Shown one piece after another: positions 1 through 11,700 of a stretch of DNA of 64,000 bases. The stretch covers positions 19,525,001-19,589,000 of the forward strand of contig CM072336.1 in NCBI GenBank assembly GCA_036874045.1, in the 5' to 3' direction. Under the pieces are notes generated by a model, which was not told where the DNA came from, made no database searches, and was given only the letters and a program-made list of their open reading frames with translations. This DNA comes from Cymodocea nodosa. Taxonomy: Eukaryota; Streptophyta; Magnoliopsida; Alismatales; Cymodoceaceae. Position numbers and translations under genes: made by a program. Every line of letters begins with the position of its first letter. Within the stretch, counting starts at the first letter, position 1.

Positions 1-629
1 TGTGTGTGTTGGCGATAAAAAAGAAAGAAATGAAAATAATAATAATAATAATAATAACAAATGATAACATTGATGAAAAAAAATCTAAAATGAAGTTGGA
101 TATTTTAAATAGAAAGATTAAATATCAAAAATAAAGTTTAAATTAAATATTTTAGAAAAAAGTAAATGCTAAAAAAAAAAAATTAGACATGTTGGACAAA
201 AAGGGAAAGCAAAAATTGTTTCGTAACAAAAAATGAATAACGAGATAAAAATGTTAAAAATATTTTTATAAAAATCAAACACAACAAAAAAATATTAGAG
301 TTTCAGGAAATGCATGATCTCTCACTTTCCATATTTTCCCAAGACATGCATGACGAGCTCACTCTCACCACTCTGTCAAAAGGTTATAAAAAAGGAGCAT
401 ATGACTTCGAGAAAGGCCCCTAACTTTCAAAGAAATTCAGCATGTGTGCATGCTTGCTTTAAGAGCGCTACAAAAAATGAAGAAAATTCTTCAACACAGC
501 TATGCGAGGGGAAAGCTAGAAAGCCTCCACCATCTATTGCAAACTCTTGCATTTGTTGTTGCAGATCTCTATGAAAAGAAAAGAAAAAAACAAATAAGGT
601 GAGCTCTTGACAAAAAAATAGAGTTATGT
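1..629. other. AT-rich non-coding stretch
   Basis: Very AT-rich sequence with a short AAT trinucleotide run near 35-57. It has no codon-like structure, splice-bounded exon or family motif that I can recognise. The 86-codon open frame at 314-574 looks like chance: its composition is mixed and it has no recognisable motif. If NAA15 begins upstream of the window, this lies inside its intron. Confidence 0.5.
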
Positions 630-945
630 TGCCACACCCCTTAAAAGGGATCAGTCTATAATGGCTATCATATTTTTTTTAGACATCTATTGCACTTCCC
701 CTTGGAAGGAACCAATTTGTAACAATAATGTGGGAAAAAAAGAGAGTTACATTGCCACACTCCCCTTTGGAAGGGATTGGTTTGTGTCGGTTGTAACTAC
801 CAAACATGCCATTGCATTCTCCCCTAGAAGGGATTGGTCTGTGTCAGTTGTAACTACCAAACATGCCATTACATTCTCCCCTAGAAGGGATTGGTTTGTG
901 GTGGCTATGATTTTTTTTTAGATGCTCGTTGCACTCTTAATTGAA
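630..945. repeat. 57-bp tandem minisatellite with diverged flanking copies
   Basis: A unit containing GGATTGGT and a TTGTAACTACCAAACATG core recurs with a period of 57 bases (GGATTGG at 774, 831 and 888). Older diverged copies sit on both sides: the block around 634-705 (GGGATCAGTCTATAATGG, then a T run and AGACATC) matches the block around 880-945. This suggests a longer ancestral repeat with a recent internal amplification. The open frame across it (661-921) is a by-product of the repeat. Confidence 0.75.
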
Positions 946-1319
946 AGGGATCAATCAATAATAATGATATGGAAAAAGAAGAAGCGTTATTGCACTTCCT
1001 CAAAATGAGATAAGATCGAACTACGATAATAACTTGATGATATGTAAGGTTGTTTGTCATTCCTATTGGAAGAGATAGGACTATGGTGACAATAAGCCTA
1101 AAATGTGCTTACTTTGGGGAAATGTTGTTAAGGATAAGGAAGATGATTATGCTATTAGAGAAATAAAAAAAATGGGAAAGCAATGAATGATAAAATAAAA
1201 TATATAAAACGAAATAGAATCAAAGGAGCAAGAAAAATGTAGTTGACAAAGTAGAAAGGTATATAAAAGGAAAATAAGAGGTGAATGGTTGACGTCAATC
1301 TTCATTGACTTTACTGAAT

Positions 1320-2110
1320 GTTGGTTAGGCCAAATTTCAATCTAAAAGTTAAAATTAAATATCTTAGATAGAAAGTACAAATATCTAAGAGTCAAAATTA
1401 AGTATTTTGGATCTAAAACATAAATATTTAAGATAAATTAAATATCTAAGATTCAAAATTGAAGTATCTTAGATATAAAATATAAAAAGATCTAAGATTT
1501 GAAGTCGGAGTATTTTAGATATAAAAAATTATATCTAAAGTACATAAAAGATTTTAATTAAATTAAATATCTTAGATATAAAATATAAATATCTAAGATT
1601 TAAAATTAAGGTATTTCAAATATAAATATCTAATATATATATATATATGAAAATCAGATTAAATTGAATATCTTAGATATAAAAATATAAATATCTAAGA
1701 TTTAAAATTATCTTAGATATAAAAATATAAGTATCTAAGACTTAAAATTAAATGCCTTAGTTATAAGATATAAATGTCTAAGGTTCAACACTAAATATCT
1801 AAAGTATATATAAAAAAAAAGGGAAAAAGAAGAAAAGAGAGGAATGCAAATTAAAGTATATTACATATAAAATATAAATATCTAAGATTGAAATTAAAAT
1901 ATTTTAAATATAAAACATAAATATCTAGAATATATATGAAAGTTAGGTAAAACTAAATAATTTAGATATAAAATATAAATTTCTAAGAAATTGAAATTAA
2001 ACGTTGACAGTACAAGAGACAAGTACCTTAAAATGAAATTAAATTAGAATATTTTAGCTACGGGATGTATGTATCTAGAAGAAAAAAACATAAAATCTTT
2101 GTTGTATTTA
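1320..2110. repeat. Array of short AT-rich palindromes, left part
   Basis: Dozens of imperfect copies of a unit built from TCTTAGATAT, an A/T spacer of about 9 bases, and ATATCTAAGA. The two 10-base arms are perfect inverted repeats, so each unit could fold into a small hairpin. Good examples lie at about 1560-1600 and 1660-1740. The array stops at the left end of the hAT element and resumes on its right, so the element landed inside it. No coding potential. Confidence 0.75.
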
Positions 2111-2289
2111 GGTGAGAGCTTGTGAACTTTACTTAAATACAATGAATTTAGTTCATTGTGTTTAAGTGAGAGTAGAGGTGTCTATGGGTTAGGTCAGGCT
2201 AACTTGGTCCAAAAAGTATCAGCCTGTTCAAGTTGGGCCAAATTTTTTTTAATTTTTTTAGGATAGTTTGATCGGGCCTGAAAATTTTT

Positions 2290-3010
2290 TAGGGCAACTC
2301 AGCTTGATCCAAAATTTTTTCGAGACAACTTGGTCCAGCTTGTAGCTTAACTTGTTTTTATAATTTTCTCTTTAGTCTGACTAAAGGTTATCTTCAGTCT
2401 GACCAACATTTTTTATTTTTTCATCAGTCTCATCAAATCTTTACTATAATCCAATCGAATTTTTTATTTTTTTTATTTTTTTCTTCAATCTGATTGAAGT
2501 TTTTGATTTTTTTTTTTTTAAAATTTTATTATCGTTTTCCTTGGTAAGATCGATCGAAGTTTTTTATTTTTTTTAATTTTTTCATCGATCTCATTGAATC
2601 TTTACATCAGTCCAACTGAACTTTTTATTTTTTATTTTTTTTTCTTCGATCTAACCAAAGCTGTATTTTGATTCAATCGAAGTTTTTGATTTTTTTTTAA
2701 ACTTTTTTTATTATCTTTTTCCTTGATACAACTGACCAAAGTTTTTTATTTTTTCATTGATCTCATCAAATCTTTACTTCGGTCTAATCGAAGTTTTTGA
2801 TTTTTTTAAACTTTTTTTATTATCATTTTCTTCACGCCTTTTTTTTTTTTTTTTTTTCTTCGGTCTAACCAAATCTTCACTTCAATCTAACTAATATTTT
2901 TTATTTTTTCCTTTAGTCTGTTGTAGCCTAACTTCGGTTCAACTAAAGTTTTTTTTTTTTTTTTCCTTTGGTTTAATTGAAGCTTAACTTTGGTTTGACT
3001 AAAATTTTTG
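2290..3010. repeat. T-rich minisatellite inside the hAT element
   Basis: About ten irregular copies of a unit of roughly 60-80 bases: a long T run, TTCATCGATCTCATC or TTCGGTCTAACC, then AAGTTTTTGAT. It lies between the left terminus of the hAT element and the decayed 3' end of its transposase, so it expanded within the element's 3' non-coding part. A related but shorter motif appears around 7400-7480. Confidence 0.6.
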
Positions 3011-3404
3011 ATTTTTTTATATTTATTTTTTTTGATTTTAAATTAAAATAAATGGTAAAAAAATGACAATGTTATCTTTATTCAATAATCCATTATCAAT
3101 TCATCATTTAAATATATATATATATATTTTAAAATACATAAATATTAAACATAAGTCATTCATAAATCATGATTCATTACATTAACATCAACATCAAGAT
3201 ATCATCAGCACACCATTCATAATTTATCAATCATCATCCATCAACACATTCAAACATAAGTCATAAAGTTAAAATAGTTATTTTATTCTTGAATTTAAAT
3301 TAAAAATACATTATTTTTGTAATTACATCAAATGTTTTTATATTTATTGTACATAATAATTTAAACATTTAAATTTGCAAATTCATCAATGAAGTCATTT
3401 TTCT

Positions 3405-5090
3405 ATTGTCCATGAACATGAGCAACTTCCTAGTCTTTAACACACATTAATGCTTCTAAAATATCATCTTTTAATTTTGTTCTTTTATCATCTAATATAT
3501 TACCACTAATACTAAATATCTGTTCACATGCTACAAAAGAAGTTAAAATTATTAGTAAATCTCTAGTCATTAATGATAAAATAAGAAATATGTGTTTTTA
3601 TGTTTTCCACTAATTTATTATATCAAAATCTAGAAAATCAAGATTATCTCTTATTAAATAGCTATGATTAAAATTATTTAATTCTTTCTTATTTGTTACG
3701 TTAAAATCACTATGTTCATCATCAAATATACTATAATCAATTATTGATGACGATGGTTGTGAAAAATAGGACATATTTTGTGTTTATTATGTTTCATATT
3801 TTGTAACATACATATCAAACATATTATTTAAATTTTGTTTTACATTTTCAATTATTACATTAATTTCTACATTTAAATAAGTTTGTATTACATTTATTAA
3901 ATTTTTAACAACATTTAATTTAGTCTTAGATCTAAACAAACACTTAATGTATATAAGAGAGGTATCTTATTCCAATATTTTAAAAAGTTTTCTTTCATTT
4001 TGAGAACTATAGGTGTAAAAAATGGATAATTATTATAATTATTAAAAACTCTTGCAAATTATATAAGTGGTGGATTGCATAAATAGATGTACAATAATAT
4101 ATTTCTGATAAATGTTCTATTACATTATAAAATTGTTTTAAAAATTCAATAAAACAATTAGCATTACAAAATCATTTTTATCTAGTGATGTCATACTGTC
4201 ATCTATTCTACCATTATAATAAGTTTTTATAGTTTCTTTATAAGGTAAACAATTATTTAACATTAAATATAATGAATTCCACTTGTGAGAGACATACATT
4301 GTAAATGTTTTATGTGGTAATTCAAATAAATCACATATATAATTCAAATATAATCACATATATCTATCACTAGATAAAATGTATAAGCTAATGCAATTCT
4401 AATATTTTCTAGAAAATGTTTTAATTCTTCGACAACTACTTAAACTATAAGATTAATTATGACATATACATCTTTGGTGAAATAAATCAAAATCATTTGT
4501 TGGAGTTAATCTAGTTTTAAACATAGGGATAATTGCATTATTACTAGATGTATTATCAAATGTAATACTACCTATTTTTTCTTTAATTCCATAATAGTAG
4601 AAAAAATATTAAGCATTATGTGGATGATTTATTCTTCTAAATCCTATTAATTTTTTTTGTAAAACTCAATTATCATCAATAAAATGTGCAATAACAGCAA
4701 TATATTCTATTTTAGTTCTACCCTCTCAAATATCATATGTATATGCTATAGATGTGTTAATAGAACCTATTATATTAACTAATTTCATTCTAAGTTTATT
4801 ATAAAGTTCAATAATATGATGCCTAATTGTATTTCTAGAAATTTTTTTAAATTGTAGACAATAAGCTTTTGAAATATATTATTGAAGATATTGACTATCA
4901 CCAAAATTAATAAGTAAATTTTGAATAGTAATAAATTTAACGTGTAATTCTCTAGCATTACTAGAATTATAATGTCATTGTGTTATATTACCTTTAGTTT
5001 TAAAATTAAGTTTGTGTTTGAATCATTTTATTTTTTTCAAGATTTTTAGATGAACAACTAATTACATGTCTAGATAAATGACTTTTAATG
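3405..5090 (-). pseudogene. hAT transposase relic
   Basis: Read on the minus strand, the C-terminal dimerisation region at about 3410-3540 encodes CEQIFSISGNILDDKRTKLK followed by ALMCVKD, a stop, then EVAHVHG. The stop (TAG at 3430-3432) replaces the tryptophan usual at this place, probably from TGG. A central piece at 4200-4330 contains KWNSLYLMLNNC, matching the conserved 'RWNSTY-ML' segment of hAT transposases. Near 5050-5085 HLSRHVISC resembles the end of a BED zinc finger. Several stops and frame shifts separate these pieces, so it cannot encode an active transposase. Confidence 0.8.
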
Positions 5091-5121
5091 TTCGTTTTTC
5101 AATATTTTGTTTCATAAAAAA

Positions 5122-5211
5122 CAAATGTTGAAAAATGAACGTTATATTAACATTCGTAAAAAATGAACATTGAAATAACGTTTTTCAACGTTTGTTTTTT
5201 ACGAATGTTAA
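5122..5211. repeat. Foldback with perfect 17-bp arms
   Basis: The segment 5147-5163 is the exact reverse complement of 5195-5211, with about 31 bases between. A second, looser pair of arms (a GTTGAAAAA type block against TTTTTCAAC) overlaps it. It lies just upstream of the transposase relic's zinc-finger remnant, as a small foldback insertion or the element's own subterminal hairpin would. Confidence 0.7.
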
Positions 5212-5399
5212 AAGGGACAAACTTACGAGAGGCCTATGGGCCAACCTAAGCCTAGTTCGAATCAGCTCATGGGTTAACTTGCACCTGGCCTATGGATTAG
5301 CCTAAGCTACCCTGTAGGTTGATTTTTTAATATATTGTAGCCCAACCCAATTTACCTAAGTCCAATAGACCTGGTCCAATTGACATCTTTTAGTGTAAG

Positions 5400-6990
5400 G
5401 CATGAAATTTGCCTAAATCCAACAGACTTTGGTTCATTGAATTTACCTAAATCCAATAGATTTGGTCTGTGAGGTTTATCTAAACCCCAACATATTTAGT
5501 TCGTTAAGTTTGCCTAAATCTGGCAGACTTAGTTTAGGAGGGTTGCCAACAGTATTTTAAATATAAAAACATAAAGATATCTAAAAAACTTCAAAAAAAA
5601 TCTGAAAGTTTTAGATACAAGATAAAAGTGTCTAAAATAAGAACTAAATATTTTAGATATAAAATATAAGTATCTAAAATCCAAATTTGAAGCATTTTAG
5701 ATATAAGATATAAATATCTAAAATGCATGTAAGAAGAAAATTAAAAATTATTAGATCAAGCTAAATATCTTAGATATCAAAATATAAGTATTTAAGACCT
5801 AAGAAATTAAAGTATTTTAGATATAAATATCTAAAATACATATGAAAATTAGACCAAGATAAACATCTTAGATGTAGGATATAAATATCTAGGAATGAAA
5901 ATTAAAAGTATTTTGGATATAAAATATAAACATCTAAAATACATATGAAAATTAGATTAAACTAAAGGTATTAGATATAAGATATAAAATATCCAAATAT
6001 TAGAAATATATATCTAAGAAATGAAATTCCAGATACTTTAGATATAAAATAAAAATATTTAAAATAAAATCAAATACCTTAGAAATGACAATCAAAATAT
6101 TTTAGATGCAAAACAAAAGTATCTAAAATAAAATCAAAATATCTTAGGTATTAAAATATAAAGATATCTAAGAAGTTAGAAGCTTGGTTGGGTTTGCCTA
6201 AACTCAACAGACTTAGTTTGTTAGATTTACCCAAATTCAATGGACCTAGTTTAAGAAATGAAATTAAAAATACAATTGTCTAAAAAAATGAAATCAAATC
6301 AAATATCTTAGATATAAAACTATAACAAATACATATATATCTAAGAAATTAAAAAATATTTTAGATACAAGATGGAAGTATCTAAAATGAAATCAAATAT
6401 CTTAGATATAGAAATATAAAATACCTTAGAAGTTAGGAATAGTTTGTAGACTATATTCCAAAACATAATGAGTGTAATTCGTAGAGTTTATTTAAATCTT
6501 GCGAACTAGTCTGTAGGGTTTACCTAGATTTGTTAGGTTTGGCTAAATTTAATGGAATTAATTCGTTGGGTTTTCTTAAATCCAATAGAATTAGGCTAAA
6601 CCCAATGAAGTTAATTCCTTGGGTTTATCTAAACTCAACAAACCTGATTTAAGAAAAAGGAAAAAAATTGGATATCTTGGATATAAAAATATAAATATCT
6701 GGGAAATCAAAATATTTCGGATACGAAATATAAGTATCTGAATTAAAACCAAATATCTAAAATTAAAAAATATATATATAAAAAAAATCATCATTAAATT
6801 AAAACATTTCAAATACAAAGTATAAGTATCTAAGATAAAAATAAAATTAGAATATTTTACATATGGAATATAAGTGTCTAAGATAAAATCAAATATCTTA
6901 GATATAAAGATGGGAATATCTAAGAAATGGATCAAATGTTTTAGATACAAGATATGAGTATCTAAAATGAAGGTAAGTATTAAAATAAAC
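5400..6990. repeat. Array of short AT-rich palindromes, right part
   Basis: Continuation of the array seen at 1320-2110, with the same TCTTAGATAT / ATATCTAAGA arms (for example 5640-5720, 5870-5900, 6390-6420). Here it is interspersed with a second unit related to TTTGCCTAAATCCAACAGAC (5400-5530, 6180-6250, 6440-6640). The shared units on both sides of 2173-5391 support an insertion into a pre-existing array. The 148-codon minus-strand frame at 6591-7037 is low-complexity output of this array. Confidence 0.7.
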
Positions 6991-6999
6991 CAAAATCTT

Positions 7000-7194
7000 A
7001 AGGCATTCTTTAAAAAAAAAAAGGAGAGAAATGCCACCCAACATTTAGAAAAAATGTTGGGTCAATGCACTTGACTTTGTAAATGTTGGGTGACATTTAA
7101 ATATATATTAAGAAAAATATATATATATGACAAACTTTGGTTGAACTGAAATATTTATATATGCAAAGAAAATACAAAAATAGAAAATACAAAG

Positions 7195-7239
<45 letters not shown>

Positions 7240-8705
7240 AATCTCTATCAAGCCAATGTCTATCATTGGTCCAACTAAAGGATAAAAATATATATAATAG
7301 GATATATATATATATATCTGTCAGTCGAGCTAAAGTTATGTTTTGGTCCGATCAAATAAAAAAAAAGATAAATAATAAAATGAGTGTACACTTCAATTGA
7401 AATGAAGTTATGTTTCGATTTGATTGGAGTCCCAAAAGAAAATTCTTCAGTCACACTGAAGGATCCAATCGAAGGTTTTATTCCTTGAATAAATAATATA
7501 TATATATATGTAATTATGCAGTTGCACCCAAGGATTTTCTTTTTTTTAGAAACAAAAAAAGGAAAAAAAGAGAGGAAAAGAACAAATCCTTTGGACATAA
7601 CTTAAAAGGAAAATTAAAATATATAAAAGAAAAAAATACATTAAATACTGCCTAAACAAGAGTATAAATTATAAAAGAAAATACATAAAATATATTAAAT
7701 ACTCCTAGATAAAAGTATAAGTTGCTACAAAATTTATAATGTCAAACTATATATAAGACATCAAATACTCCTAAACAAAAGTATAAATTGTTTACATAAA
7801 AAGAAATATATTAAATGCTCCTAAATAAGAGTATAAATTGTCTATAAATTTATATTTTAACTTAAAAAAATGATTACGCCAAAATATGTAAAAATATATT
7901 AAATACCCCTAAACAAGAGTATAAATTGTTTATAAAAAATATAAATTCATGAAATATATTAAATACTCCTAGATATGAGTATAAACCATCTGTAAAAATT
8001 TATATTTTAACTTAAAAGAAATATAAGATGTCAAAATATATGAAAGATAAGATACATAAATATCAAATACTTGAAATATTAAATATTCTACAACAAGAGT
8101 CCAGGTCAAGCAAATTCTTCTCACAATGGCGTGAGAAGTTTGGCAACAGATTTAGAATATTTTGTGTCATTCATCTTTATTTGCAAGAATTACATTGTAT
8201 AACATTAATTTGTACTTTATTTGCAAATGATAATGAAATTTGATTTATCCTAATATATTTGGTATGTTCAATACGATTAATGTGATGTATATGAGGCATC
8301 TTTCCTATGAGAAGGTGTAAGACGCTAGATTAATTGTTAATCCTTGAGAAATCCCTTGACGTATATATTCAATATATGTATATCAAGATGTATCCTAAAA
8401 ATACATACATAATGAGACATTTTTTTATCTCATAAAGGGGCAATCGAGGTTTCAAGGAAAACCCATGTCCAACAGTGTATGTGTGTGTGTGTGTGTGTTT
8501 TATTTTTAAACATTGCACTTGAAGTCCAATGCAATGCATCAATAAGTGGGTTATGTCCTAACCAATCTTCTATAGGATTCACATTTGTATTAACTTGGAA
8601 GTTCTGTGGTTTCTTGAAATGACATGTGATTTTCTTATGAGCATCATAGAAAATATTACATGTATTCGTAGTACAGGATCCACTCATAATGAATTTCTAT
8701 TGCAG
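7000..8705. repeat. AT-rich repeats upstream of first NAA15 exon
   Basis: Contains a TA dinucleotide run (about 7196-7236), a block of roughly seven imperfect copies of an ATATTAAATACTCCTAAAC unit with GAGTATAAATTG (about 7630-8010), and a GT dinucleotide run (about 8478-8499). No exon of NAA15 or another gene can be read here. The segment just before 8706 is intron ending in the acceptor TTGCAG. Confidence 0.6.
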
Positions 8706-11700
8706 ATTTCCTTATTAGAGGAATGTGGGCTTTTCGAGCGTGCACTTGTGGAAATGCAGAAGAAAGAGAATAAAATTGTATAGTTACATCTCATGCCATT
8801 GTTTTAATAATATTTGTATATTATTTTCATTACCTTTGGTTGATGTTTCCTTTTAATGGCTACTAGGTAGATAAGTTAACTTTTAAGGAACAACAAGTCT
8901 CATTATTAGTGAAGCTTGGTCGTCTTGGAGATGGAGAGAAGATGTATAGATCATTGCTCTTTTTGAATCCTGACAATTACAAGTAAGAAACAGATTAATT
9001 TGATGTATCTGTTTGTTTGCTATTTATTACAGCTCCAGAAATGCACTTAAAATAGATTTTCATGTATTGGTCCTTAACTTTCTGAGTCTGCCTTTTTTAA
9101 ATGATGAAGGGGATTCATTCTTATACAACTCCTGAAGGTTCTGCCCAATGCCTGTAAATGAGATCTTGGTTAAACTTTCAGGCTTTTTGGCTCTGGCATT
9201 AATTATTTCAACTTTTTTCAGCTTTTATGAATTTTACAGTTAGTGACATGGATCTTGTGAATCTCCTTGCAGCTTTATGCTTGTACATTTATCTGTGTAT
9301 GTATAGTTGCACATCTGACATTGAAAAATAGTTAAATGTGGATACATTCCATATTTAGGATAAATGCATTTCTAAATTTGCACATAATATCAATTTTTAG
9401 CTTTCTGTCCTGAAAAATAGGCATGGCTTGTTTGTAGAATTTTTTGCAAATCTGATTACCCAAGTTACAACAAACTAAAACATGCAACCACTGTTGCCTT
9501 TGTATGAATTAGATCACTGCTACAGTGCTACCACACCATTATCGGATACACTAGCTATATTACGTATTCACATGATAGTGGTTATATATGAAGGTCTTAC
9601 AAGTTGCAATTTCCCTCTTTTTGATTTTCTTTCTTGCAGGTATTATATTGGCCTGCAGAGATGCTTAGGACTTTATTCTGAAAATGGCCAATATACCGCT
9701 GATGAAATTGACCAGTTAGATACATTATACATGTCTCTTAGGAAACAATACAGTTTTTCTTCTGCAGCGAAGGTAATCTTGCAGTGAAATCAGCCTAGCA
9801 CTATTCTAGCTACAAAATCTTAAATCAATCCCATATTTATCCATAACCACCTACAAGCCAAAAATTATCAATTTAGTGGGAAAAACACTGGTTAGAATTT
9901 AGCAACTTAAGTTCAATATGTCTTCACCATGTCTGTGAGCATTTGTGATCTTTTTTATGTAGAGGAATTTTGCCATTTTTGGCTCAGTTTCCATCTTTTC
10001 TGTAAGATTCTTAAATTGCTTCCTTTTCATTTCTCTCACTAGTCCAACTGTATTGCTTTTTTCTACAAATGTTCAGCTGAACTGTATTTTGATTATTTTT
10101 ATGAATGGCAATACTTGTATCTCTTAGACATTGTTCTTTTCCCTACATATGATCAGAGAATTCCACTTGATTTCCTAGAAGGTGAAAGGTTCAGTGAAGC
10201 GGCTGATTCTTACATCAGGCCTCTGTTGACCAAGGTACCACTAGCATGATATAATCAATGATCCATGATATAACATATTAAATGTTGGATGGTTACTATA
10301 GGTAAAACATCCTAATACAAACACTTCGAACCTAATAAGTGATGATGAATGCTGTGGTTGCCATCTGTTCGAATCAGGAACCTAACACAAATTATTCAAA
10401 TGCCAATTACCACACTTCCTTGGTGATTGATTAAAGCAAAGGCTACTCTGTCACGTATGAGTTGGGCATGGTTCTCTTTTTATGTGTCATTACCTTCCTG
10501 TATTATTACTCAAAAATTAAAAATAGCTTTCTATATCGTCCATGAGAATAAATGATGTAATAAATAAATCCTTTTATGGATTTTTAATTAGATGGTTAAG
10601 ATAATAGTCTTACATTGGAAGTTGGGTGCATTTCTATGCCATTGTATAACCACTATTTACAGGTGATTACCCCCTACAAGTAAAAACAATCTCTCATTTT
10701 TTCTTTTTACATTGTTATCTTTTATACATGATTATCATATTATCATGACTAATTTCTGATTCTGTCGATTTAGGGGGTTCCTTCTTTGTTCTCTGATCTC
10801 AGTCCATTGTATGATCTCCCTCATAAGGTTTGCATGCTGGCTTTCTGATGGTTTTGCCCCCTTTTTTTTTGGATCACTGCTTAGGAATTTGTGGTTTTTG
10901 TCCTTACAGGCTGACATATTAGAAGAGTTGTTAATCGAAATGGAAAATTCAGTTAAAACAACTGGTGGATTTCCACGGAGGTAGTTAACTAATATGCATA
11001 TAGCTTCAACATTCTATGCAATTTCATTTTAATAGAGTATGAAACATTTAACTGCAGTGAACGGAAGGAGCCTCCTTCAACACTGATGTGGATGCTATTT
11101 CTCTTGGCCCAGGTTCTTTATTCCTTTTTCCATTTTCCAACTTCCCTTGAACCTTTTTTATAGTGCCACAGTTGATAAATTGTGCTTTTGCAGCATTTTG
11201 ATAGACGAGGTCAGCTTGATCTTGCTCTTTCTAAAATTGACGAGGCCATTAAGCACACTCCAACTGTAATTGACTTGTACTCAGTGAAGGTTTGTTAACA
11301 CCTTTCATGTTTTGGATATTCTTTGTATTATGGTTATGTGAAAGTGAAGTGTGTTATTGATTTTTTGTGTCAATGCTAGACATCTTGTCTGTCCTAGTCT
11401 CTCCTTGCTTGTTTCATGGTTTGCATCTTCTTTGATCAAGTTTTGAATGCTCAATCTAAATTTTTGGTCTTACCTGTTTGCTGTAAGTTATTTTCCTTGT
11501 ATATTTCAGTTTATGAATTATAGTAGTTTTCACTGAAGTTATATCTTGTTATCTAGTTTATTTGCCACCTAGATTGCTTCCTTACTGCCATTTTGATTTT
11601 TATGATACATGATGTTTGTTTTAATTGAAGATTCGTAGGAGGATATGCTGAACTCACACATAAACCTTTTGGGCATTATCAATAAATACAATGTAGTCAG

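Larger units (their letters stand above)
2173..5391 (-). mobile_element. Decayed hAT-superfamily DNA transposon
   Basis: Minus-strand hAT relics (BED-type zinc finger, catalytic-region fragment, C-terminal dimerisation region) lie between two imperfect terminal inverted repeats. The left end reads TAGAGGTGTCTATGGG. The complement of the right end reads AAAAGATGTCAATTGG (11 of 16 match). Flanking 8-bp sequences AGTGAGAG (2165-2172) and AGTGTAAG (5392-5399) match at 6 of 8 positions, as expected of an old hAT target duplication. The surrounding palindrome array continues on both sides. Superfamily assignment is firm; exact ends are moderately sure because the repeats are eroded. Confidence 0.75.

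Noticed and set aside
6591-7037. 148-codon minus-strand frame
   Set aside because: Composed of Phe, Ile, Leu repeats translated from the AT-rich palindrome array; no domain and no codon structure.
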